From the NCBI GenBank assembly GCA_033297075.1, contig MU858398.1, positions 1 through 13,823 of the forward strand: a stretch of DNA of 13,823 nt. Direction: 5' to 3'. This DNA comes from Rhypophila decipiens (taxonomy: Eukaryota; Ascomycota; Sordariomycetes; Sordariales; Naviculisporaceae). Positions 1 through 7,355 of the stretch are shown here, in pieces. The position numbers and the translations under genes are program-made. Below the pieces are notes generated by a model. That model was not told where the DNA came from, did no database searches, and saw nothing but the letters and a program-made list of their open reading frames with translations. Position 1 is the first letter of the stretch. Each line of letters opens with the position of its first letter.

Positions 1-290
1 GTTGGATTTCTCTGAGGTAAATTGGATTAGTGCCAGGTTACGAAAGGATTAGTGCCTGAATACGAGAGTATTAGTGCCTGTTTATTAACTCTCTACAAAT
101 ATGTTCATTGAATCGAATACCTGTAGAAAGCGATGCAATCTAGGTTATGATGCGGTAATCAGGACAGCCCTGGTGAAGTCCGCTTCTATGCTTCCACCGC
201 GGTCGGACCATCAAGCCTCGGTCAGTCATGACTCCTGAAAGACATGCTCGGGCAAGTTTGTTCTCCCACGGGTATCTCCTCCACGTCGAC
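1..290. other. 3' flank of the transporter gene, no gene seen
   Basis: This stretch lies downstream of the stop codon of the minus-strand transporter. No coding signal is visible: the reading frame that enters from 244 is antisense to the transporter's C-terminus. The only structure is the short tandem repeat at 24-89, listed separately. The region probably contains the transporter's 3' untranslated end. Confidence 0.5.
24..89. repeat. 22-bp imperfect tandem repeat, three units
   Basis: The core GGATTAGTGCC starts at 24 and again at 46, and GTATTAGTGCC starts at 68, so the period is exactly 22 bp. Units one and two also share a TACGA block after the core, and unit three has decayed over its second half. 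The even spacing of about two helical turns would suit an array of protein-binding sites, but it may be just a minisatellite. The array sits about 200 bp downstream of the transporter stop codon. Confidence 0.75.
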
Positions 291-2206
291 TCACACCTCT
301 CCATCCCTCCCGGCCTTGCCCCAGTGGATGCCCCTCAACCTAGCCCCCCAAACCCAAAGAACAACCGGAACAGGAAACCCAAGCACAACCCAGGCTAATC
401 CGACAACATTATTGCCCCAGCCATATCCCACAGCATTATACAGGGCCGGCGCGAAAATAGGGAATACAAATCCCATGAGATAACTCAACAACCGGGACGC
501 GGCGCCCGCGCTAGCAGAGTAATCCCCAAACTCATCCAGCTGATAAGCCAAGACCCCCTGGACGACGGCAAATCCTCCTATGTTCAAGATACATGCGCCA
601 ATGTCGACGACGATCCAGTGGAGTGCGGTTTCTGCTGCCCAGCCGTATAAGAAGATTCCGATGCCGACGAGGAGGACTGCAGGAACCAGGTAGGGTACTC
701 GGTACTCTGGGATGCCCTCTTCTTCCTCATCGCCTACTTCTTCCACTTGGACCACTTCAATCTTGTACTGCAATTTCTTCCCGCCTTTTTCCATGTCCAC
801 GATTGTTTTATCACTATCATAGCCACTCCCAGTATCACTCTTTGACATGCGGATTTGCGCTTTTTCAAAGTCGCTCTCGCTGCCGCTCTCGGTGTCGAAA
901 GTGTCGATGCGGGTGTCGATGCGGGCGTCGATGTTGCTCTGGGAGCGGAAGCTCTTGTTCTTGGCGGTTTGTCGCCGAGAAAGCAAATCATAAATCCAGT
1001 CCATGACTCTGGTACCAACCTGTGACACAATGAATGCAGCGACGGTGATAGAGAAGTAATGTAGTGACGCCTGGGTGCGGGTTTGATGATACTTGGATCC
1101 CTGGAACAGCGTTGCGTATGTTGAGAGCAGTAACGAGTACACCCCGAAATTTAACCCCTGGGCGAAGGCGAGGACTTGGATAATGGGACGTTGGTAGAGG
1201 AGCTTGAATGGGCGAAGGAGGTTTGTTGCCAGCCGATTCATGAGGGATGGCGCAGCTGGACCGAGTATGTATCGTGGTGAGTCCCCTGTCAAGGTACGAC
1301 TGCTGGTTGAAGACATGGCAGCCTTCTGCCTCAGGAGGGCAGGCGTATATGTCTCCCGGATGAATAATATGCTCGCGACGGCCAGAACCGCGCATATGAT
1401 CGACATGATCCAGAAGACCCATCTCCAGGAGAGGAGCTCTGTCACTACCCCTCCGAGGATTGGGCCAAGGGCGGGTCCGAGGTAAGGCAGAGAGGATGCA
1501 ATCGCGAGGGACTTTCCGCGGTCTGCTTTGCCGTACATGTCGGCCATGACAGGCCCGACAAGCTGTAAAAAGAAAAACCATAGGTAAGCAACGAGGTTGC
1601 GTGGGGTGAGAGGTGTTGGGCTGGATAACCTACTGCTAAGCCTGCACTTGCGCCCATGCCAGCCATCAATCTCCCGACAATGATGATGACCTTGTTGCTG
1701 CCCACTGGACTCAAAGCATTCCACACAACATAGAACACCTGAGAGTATATCCACACCATCCGTCGCCCATACATCTCTGATAGCGCCGCGACGACAAAAG
1801 GGCCGAAGCCATACCCGAGGAAGACGACCGAGAAGACAATTTGCGCAGTCAGTGCGTCGATATTTAGGTCGTGCATGATATCCTTGAGTGCTGGGGCAAT
1901 CATGGCAGCTGACATGAAGGTTACTAGACTACCCAAGGAGTAGATGATGGCTATGAGGTTCTTGCGTGATGGTGTCCAGTTGTAGGGATCGTTGGGGTCC
2001 TCGGGGCTGTCCCATGTTGCCTGCAAGTGGTATCACCGTTAGCGACAACATGCACAATACAAGAACAGGAATGAAGAAGATAAGGGGCATCATACACCAT
2101 GTGCTCTTCTGAGTCTCTCCAAGCGTCTGAAAGCCCCAGTTCCTAGAACTGGACTCTCGAGAGCAGGTGGAGGGATGGTATTCTGGACTTCTGTGAATTT
2201 CTCCAT
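291..2206 (-). CDS. MFS multidrug transporter, DHA1 (drug:H+ antiporter) family, three exons
   Basis: This is a twelve-segment plasma-membrane antiporter of 589 residues, of the fungal DHA1 type that exports drugs or small metabolites against protons. Exons are 2206-2096, 2020-1634 and 1562-291. The introns (75 bp, donor GTATGA with a GCTAAC branch site; 71 bp, donor GTAGGT) are both in phase 0. The start ATG at 2204-2206 opens a 37-residue cytosolic tail leading into ATWDSPEDPNDPYNW, the usual pre-TM1 signature. The family motif A is seen as SEMYGRR at residues 118-124. A motif-C-like GPALGPILGG occupies 195-204 in TM5 and is followed by WRWVFWI. PEYRVP at about 451-456 precedes TM9, as in relatives. 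An unusual feature is a hydrophilic, acidic insertion of about 80-100 residues (357-455) between TM8 and TM9, containing ID-x-R-ID-T-R-ID-T repeats. The substrate cannot be read from the sequence. No biosynthetic cluster genes lie alongside. The family is certain and the exon junctions are well supported. Confidence 0.93.
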
Positions 2207-2207
2207 C

Positions 2208-2261
2208 TCAGTAAAGGTTCCAGAGTGCAGCTTGGACAGTTTGGATCCAGTCTGCAATCAT
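2208..2261 (-). other. Upstream ORF ending one base before the transporter start
   Basis: An ATG at 2259-2261 opens a 17-codon frame whose TGA (2208-2210) is separated from the transporter ATG by a single base. If transcribed, the arrangement would suit termination-reinitiation control. A TATA-like element lies only about 17 bp upstream of this ATG, so transcription may start inside or after it, and the uORF may be absent from most messages. Confidence 0.35.
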
Positions 2262-2277
2262 GTTGCTGGGGACACGG

Positions 2278-2285
2278 TTAATATA
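2278..2285 (-). promoter_or_regulatory. TATA-like element of the transporter gene
   Basis: Read on the minus strand, the site is TATATTAA, about 72 bp upstream of the chosen ATG. The spacing is plausible for a fungal core promoter with a short leader. This is inferred from position and motif only. Confidence 0.4.
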
Positions 2286-4338
2286 GCATCGACGGTATAG
2301 GTCTTGTCATCCGACAGCAAATAACACCAGAAGCCGGTCATTCGGAAACACGTCCAATCCACATCTCAACTTCTGCATCCAGGGATGCCCTTATCCGACG
2401 CTAACGAGTGATGGTGTCGCCGGGAAGTCCCAAGATGGAGGTCCGGCCAGAAGGTATGAAAGTTGTTACTTGTATGGGCAGTGAAACAATAGTGTAGTTG
2501 CCGTGCCGCAGGGAATCGGCCTCTGTCCGAGGGTGGTCCGGAGGTTGAAAACCGGTGTTGACGGCCATAAGTTGGCCTTCGCTTGTTCTCGCCGGGCTGT
2601 GAACCACCTCGGGGTGGACAATCCGAGCGAGTTTGTCATGGTGGTGGGGCAAAAGTGTGGTGACTCCTTCGCAACTTGTGCTTTCACTGCTTGATCACCC
2701 TTTTCGTCACATTCCTTCCGAAGTTGCCCCTTGACCGTTCCTGCCGTTCCTGGGGTGTCGACCGTGTGCAGGCAGACTGACCATCATTGTATTATTGCCA
2801 ATATCGGTTCCCTTGGAAGGAACTTGTTCACTTGGAGAGCGTGATTGGATTGTTGAGTTTCTGTAGCTTGAATGGCCGAAACCAAATGTCAACGACAATG
2901 TCATGATGTTTCCTACATCGGACATGGGATCGACGCCGCTCGGATAAGCTCGCCCAAAAGGGAAGTCGTCACATGGTCACATTGAACATGATGGACTCCA
3001 CCTGGGCTGATGAGCTCGGTGTTCTCAAATATTTTGGAATGCCTCTCTTTGAGGACCACTGCAGATGGCCCTCTTTTGATTCAGGCATGGCTGCCCACTG
3101 GGTCTCCAGTGAGCTGCTGCAACATGCAAAGTTGTGTGTGAGAGGGTGTGACTGTGTGAGGCCTCAACGATGGATCACGTCATCATTTCTTGGCCTGTCA
3201 TGATTGGTTGGCGTTTCCGTTTTGGGCAAGTGGGGACATTCTGATCTTATCAGATCTTTTCGATAACCTTGATTGGCGAACGGCTACCTGGCGATTCATC
3301 TCATTCAAACCCCGTTGAAAGAAATAGTATCCGTCTGATTAAAAACTAATGTACGCCTTTAAATCTAGTATCATTCCTTCTAGGTTATACTTCTATCCTT
3401 GAGAATTTGCAGTACGCATATTATTTGTCGCATATAATAGGCCTACGTCATTCATCCCGCACCCCATTTTTCGACGCAGTTGTCGCCTTCTCTCAGTACA
3501 TGAGCTATCGGCCGATGGTTTGAGGATTGGATATACATCACAGGTATCAATGCCACGAGGCATGAACGTGAAACACCTCAAAACAACAATAAGTTGTTTA
3601 CTTTGGAATGGGTCCCAAAGTCGAGCCTGGCTTGGCCTCGCCCCTCAAACATGTCATGAATAAATAAGTGTGGAACAAGCAGCTTCACATAAACCGCCAG
3701 TTTCAGCATGGGATTATTGTCCTTCAACGCCGTTTGGATTAGACACGATGGTTCATTCAATGTTAACCTGATTTGAGTTCCGGTCTTTCTTTCCCATTCG
3801 AACTTCAAGGTTTCAATTCCAAACTCGCCTCGTGATCATGACCCATATGAATGGTTAGACGCACAACCTTGTTGATATGGTTCAGGTAAAGATACTTTCA
3901 CCGCCTGACTTTCATCGAATTATGCTAACCACAACTCCACCAGTGGAAAAAGAACAAGGGATGATAGAATTTAGGATCATGAGCTATCTGGTGGATCGAT
4001 TCACCATGATGGGAAGCCAAAAGCTTCAGGTGAGAAACCCAAAGGTAGAAACGTTGACTGGCCACTGCGGGTACAAGAATGTCTCTGCCACTCGTTTTGT
4101 ATCGACTCATCTGTATGGTTCTTTATTCCCGTGAGTCGATCAGTCTGGAGTCGACCGCCCCTTTTCATGGTTCGTGACGAGTCATCCACCTCGTGATCCA
4201 TCTCAAATTGACATGGTTACGGTGTATAAGGTCATGTCATCATATTAGTTATATAAACGAAGGAGCACCGAAAATCATCTGGTCCTTGATCAAGTGGCCT
4301 CTGACGATCCGCACTCATCACAGCTCGAGAGGGAGTGC
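2286..4338. other. Divergent intergenic region, no convincing gene
   Basis: About 2 kb separates the divergent transporter and the charged-protein gene. Frames here are at most about 85 codons, have no biased third positions and resemble no protein I know. The small frame at 2973-3203 has a true ATG but nothing else in its favour. The region is the shared upstream space of two genes and contains a GATA/CCAAT cluster near its middle (3203-3276). Confidence 0.5.
3203..3276. promoter_or_regulatory. GATA and CCAAT-box cluster
   Basis: Two inverted CCAAT boxes (ATTGG at 3203-3207 and 3272-3276) flank two GATA-type sites. One is CTTATCAG at 3246-3253, the classic CTGATAAG on the minus strand; the other is CGATAA at 3261-3266. 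GATA factors such as AreA, and the CCAAT-binding complex, use such sites in filamentous fungi. Which flanking gene they would serve is unknown, since each start codon is about 1 kb away. Confidence 0.3.
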
Positions 4339-4345
4339 TATATTT
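4339..4345 (+). promoter_or_regulatory. TATA-like element of the charged-protein gene
   Basis: TATATTT lies 120 bp upstream of the ATG at 4465. The sequence between is A/C-rich, as in many fungal leaders. This is a weak assignment from motif and distance. Confidence 0.3.
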
Positions 4346-4464
4346 GACGGTGGCATCGGAACATCTATGCCTCCTTAAGCACCAAAGTCCAACAAATCCC
4401 AAAGTTCCCAAATCACAGACAGCCAACAAAGACTGCAATACAGACACCCAAACTAGCAGAAGAG

Positions 4465-5454
4465 ATGGACCCTTCCTCCCACGAAAGTAACAAAGGTCCC
4501 AGGCGCAGCACGTCCCGCACCACAAGTGGCGGCAGCGGGCAGCAGCCCCAGCGCCCAAGGGAGGGTCGACGAAGCAGCGGCTCTGCTGGCCCCCAAGAAG
4601 GGCATCCGAGAGCAGAGACTCCTGCTACTGGGGAAACAGCCTTGAGACCCATGCCCCGGCTTGGGTCAGCCACCATGTCATATATTAAGGATTATCTGGC
4701 CAAGACTGCTGCCGTCGGGACCGCCCCCCCTCACAACCTGCCCCACACATGTGGCCGCCATTACAAACGAGCCCCTGCCGTACCTCCGCCTACCCCTGGA
4801 AGTCTTTTCACAGCAAGCGGGCTACTCAACCAAGCAATGTCAACACTTAAGCTCACCGCTAAGCCAGAAGACCCAACGTCACTCCCCTGTGCGGCATGTG
4901 AAGCCGACAACAAGGCCAAGGCGCCTTATCGACCCTGGACTGAGGCCCAATCTCAGGAGCAGTCTGGGTTGATACACAAGGGCTATGAAGTCCTTTCCCG
5001 TGACGATCCTGATCACGATTCCAGCGAGTCTAAGAAACTCAGACAGGTCGTGGCCATCAGTGATTCTGAGGAGACACGGTCTTCCTCGCCCGAGGTGGAT
5101 AGTTCAGAGTCTGCATCAGGCTCAGAGGATGACGATGCTGATGATGACAAGGAGAAAAAGTCCAAACGCAAAGACAAGGGAGAAGGCAAGAGGGACAGCG
5201 AAGAGAAGAAACGAAAAAACAAGAAATATTCCCTGATCCAAAACCGGGATCTTAGTCCAGAGAGCAAGGTGAGGAGGAGGAAGAGTCGGCGGGAAACGAA
5301 AGAGATGAATGCGAAGCTGGACGAGTTGGACTTGGAGTTTAAACCGTCTTGTCCTCCTGGTACTGACTTGAGGCGGAGGCGGAGGGATTATGACGCCACT
5401 GATGACGGTGACGGGGGCCAACGGGGGGATGATGAGAAGAGGAAGGGTGGTTGA
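4465..5454 (+). CDS. Unrecognised highly charged, probably nuclear protein (329 aa)
   Basis: I do not recognise the family. The single open frame starts at an ATG in good context (AGAGATGG). Residues 1-65 are Ser/Arg/Gly/Pro-rich and disordered. A middle part carries two short Cys/His clusters, HNLPHTCGRHY (90-100) and PCAACEAD (141-148), which could bind a metal together. From about 180 the protein is a low-complexity acidic, Ser-rich run (SDSEE, SEDDDADDDKE at 220-230). Next come Lys-rich stretches (231-254) and RRRKSRR at 270-276, which look like nuclear localisation signals, and a final RRRRR run (303-307). Alternating acidic and basic tracts are typical of chromatin, nucleolar or RNA-processing proteins, but no domain supports a specific role. 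It converges on the broken gene at 5885-6382. No intron is needed. Confidence 0.6.
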   Translation: MDPSSHESNKGPRRSTSRTTSGGSGQQPQRPREGRRSSGSAGPQEGHPRAETPATGETALRPMPRLGSATMSYIKDYLAKTAAVGTAPPHNLPHTCGRHYKRAPAVPPPTPGSLFTASGLLNQAMSTLKLTAKPEDPTSLPCAACEADNKAKAPYRPWTEAQSQEQSGLIHKGYEVLSRDDPDHDSSESKKLRQVVAISDSEETRSSSPEVDSSESASGSEDDDADDDKEKKSKRKDKGEGKRDSEEKKRKNKKYSLIQNRDLSPESKVRRRKSRRETKEMNAKLDELDLEFKPSCPPGTDLRRRRRDYDATDDGDGGQRGDDEKRKGG

Positions 5455-5876
5455 ATGGCTGGTCACTACCTATCCACGAAGAGAGTACCGTTCTTGGACT
5501 CGGGCCTTGGGGCCATCACAAGGCACTGCTGAATAGAGAACGTACATAGACACACAAGATAGAGAAGAGAACGTAAGCACGAGAGAGTGACGACCGGTAC
5601 CCGTGAAATGTCTTGATCACAGCTGGTGAATATTGTTGAGCAAGGTCCAGCAAATGGCATTAGTAAGAAGGGAATGCCTGGCCTGGCAAGAATAGTGTGT
5701 CTGCCAGCACATTGCGCTTGAATACGCGCTGTCTGCGGTCAACGAGTAAAGCCCCAGAATGTAGCCACGATCCACTCAACTTATCTCATGTGGCGCCTGC
5801 GACCTTGGGCATGACGGTCGACCTTTTCCAGCCCACGGTGAGCAGCTTTGCCGATATCCACACTTCCGCCCACCAG
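5455..5876. other. Convergent intergenic region, no gene seen
   Basis: This is a 0.4-kb gap between the 3' ends of two convergent genes. Frames are shorter than about 65 codons on both strands and show no coding bias. It probably holds both 3' untranslated regions. Confidence 0.5.
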
Positions 5877-5884
5877 TTACTCTC

Positions 5885-6382
5885 CTAGCCCACAAAGGTC
5901 CCTCCGAGGCGGCGGAACGTTGACTTCTTGTTGTGCTTCTTCTTGTTCTTGCGACGGGTGTCCTTGCGATGGGATACCTTTGGAGTGTCTTGATGTCTGG
6001 GGTCCTTCATGGATGCTGTCGGGGGGGTCTTCGTAAGGATCTCGACGGGAAATGCGGTCATAAGAGTAATGGCTGGCATCTTGGTCTCGCTCCGGAGCGG
6101 GGTTGAAGAAATAGAGCTTCTCGCCGACGACCGTGTGTTGCAGGTAGGTCGGCGCATGATGCCATTCTTGGTGGTCGCGTCGGTCGGAACGGTTGTGGCC
6201 GTAGAGGTTCGTGGAGTGTGCTTTGATGGCCATTTTGGCGTAGTGTCTCGATAGTTCTCCCAGGGGAGGACTCACGATCGAGTCGCTGGCTCTCTCGCGG
6301 TCGTAGTAGCGCCGATGGGCAGTGCTGGTTGTTTGTATTCATCGTGGTGACGGTTATGGGCATGGAGACGTATCGGGCCCAT
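5885..6382 (-). pseudogene. Small unrecognised gene with two apparent frameshifts
   Basis: Coding-like sequence with C/G-rich third positions runs through this block but changes frame twice. An ATG at 6380-6382 opens a frame (MGPIRLHAHNRHHDEYKQP) that meets TGA at 6272-6274. The next frame is strongly coding-like from about 6345 (TAHRRYYDRERASDS) through EWHHAPTYLQHTVVGEKLYFF. At the run of seven Gs (6021-6027; Cs in the message) the coding signal returns to the first frame and ends in a basic tail, KDTRRKNKKKHNKKSTF, at TAG 5885-5887. The first and last frames are identical, so one lost and one gained base would explain all of it. The middle frame alone would run on to TAA at 5877. A probable 55-bp intron (6398-6452, donor GTATGT, acceptor GTGCAG) lies in the leader. 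No intron of usable length removes the shifts. Alternatives are assembly indels, a shorter gene starting at the ATG in CAAAATGGCC, or programmed frameshifting. The function is unknown. Confidence 0.55.
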
Positions 6383-6929
6383 CTTGTCGCTGGATTGCTG
6401 CACCGATGCAAAACCACCAATCAAGATGTACGCCGCATTGATAGCCACATACCTTGCTCGTCTATGTGTGTGGGTATTCGACTGTCACATCAATTGAACT
6501 GTTAGGGGCCCTTGAATCATGACGTCAATCTATTTAATAAATTACGTATACGGGGTATCATTTCCAGTGGTTGAAATGGTTCATATCCGTAAGGGGATAG
6601 CATCCGCTACATGTACACGAAAAAAGCGAACCTCTTGGTTACCGGCTGCCATGTGTGCCGAGATCGCATGTATGAAAAGACCATGGTACATGCATGACGT
6701 ATTTTTCGAAAGGTGGTTTTCCAGTGACAGCATACAAGAAGGATAAATCATCGCATTAGCTAAAGTAAAAATGAACGTAACGGTATGTAATGCTACTCCT
6801 TTGGGACAAGCGTCATCTCGTCTGATCTCCAGCCTCGGCACATCATGTAATCAATCTGCCCGTGCCTCAGCTCGCCCACCCCCAAAAAGGACAGAGACAA
6901 AGAAACAAAAAATACAAAAGGTTCAAATG
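6383..6929. other. Upstream flank of the broken gene, no gene seen
   Basis: This region covers the leader, the putative leader intron and the promoter of the broken minus-strand gene. It then grades into the shared flank with the large disordered-protein gene, which ends at 7356. No frame over about 86 codons exists and none shows coding bias. Confidence 0.45.
6520..6527. promoter_or_regulatory. Perfect CRE palindrome TGACGTCA
   Basis: The full 8-bp ATF/CREB-type site lies 138 bp upstream of the ATG at 6382, on the promoter side of the putative leader intron. A half-site, TGACGTA, occurs further upstream near 6694. Fungal bZIP factors of the Atf1/AtfA type bind such palindromes in stress genes. 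A chance match is possible. Confidence 0.35.
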
Positions 6930-7274
6930 ATATTGTGAAAGTATTAAGACAGCCAAAAGTTCCCAGAGCCAGGAACGGTCAAGAGAAAGTAAGTAAAAAA
7001 ACACCAAAACTGATCCAGTCACCAAACCGCACCGCAAGTCTGTTATCAACCTGCCTGAACCTCAGCGTTCCTCTCAAAAAAAAAAAAGAAAAAAAAGAAA
7101 AGAAAAGAAAGACAGGAAAAGTAAATATGCAAAACGATTGAGTGATAGTAAAGGGATATTAGGCAGCCATGAATTCCCAGTACCCATGAGTATCAGAAAA
7201 GTGTCCAACAAAGTAAATGAAAAACACCAAAACTGCCCCAGCCACCAAATCTCAAATCTGTGGTCAATCTCCCA
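6930..7274. repeat. Diverged ~215-bp tandem duplication, two copies
   Basis: Copy A (about 6930-7056) and copy B (about 7144-7274) share an ordered series of blocks. CAGCCA is at 6950 and 7164, TTCCCAG at 6960 and 7174, ACACCAAAACTG at 7001 and 7224, CCAG-CACCAAA at 7015 and 7238, and CTGT--TCAA at 7040 and 7258. The offset rises from 214 to 223 and falls to 218, so small indels have accumulated. An A/GAAA-rich stretch (7075-7110) lies between the copies, and a similar A-rich run precedes copy A. The duplication sits in the 3' flank of the minus-strand gene that stops at 7356, probably within its 3' untranslated region. Confidence 0.7.
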
Positions 7275-7355
7275 ATATTATCTCTTTCTCCACCGTGTGT
7301 CTAGACCATCCAAAAACCAGCAAATACAAACCCCCCTGCTTCCACCCAATCCCCA

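Noticed and set aside
593..1006. Arg/Cys-rich plus-strand frame of 137 codons
   Set aside because: It is antisense to the transporter's third exon, and its composition is a shadow of the acidic loop and its short tandem repeat.
2973..3203. Plus-strand frame of 76 codons with a true ATG
   Set aside because: It shows no coding bias, no domain and no promoter elements.
6272..6382. Antizyme-style +1 programmed frameshift at TCG-TGA
   Set aside because: A +1 shift at this TGA leads into the shadow frame, not into the coding-biased frame, and the downstream sequence does not resemble ornithine decarboxylase antizyme.
6058..6420. Minus-strand frame of 120 codons overlapping the broken gene (MNTNNQHCPS...)
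   Set aside because: Third positions are A/T/mixed rather than C/G-rich, unlike the overlapping frame that reads EWHHAPTYLQHTVV. It is a shadow frame.
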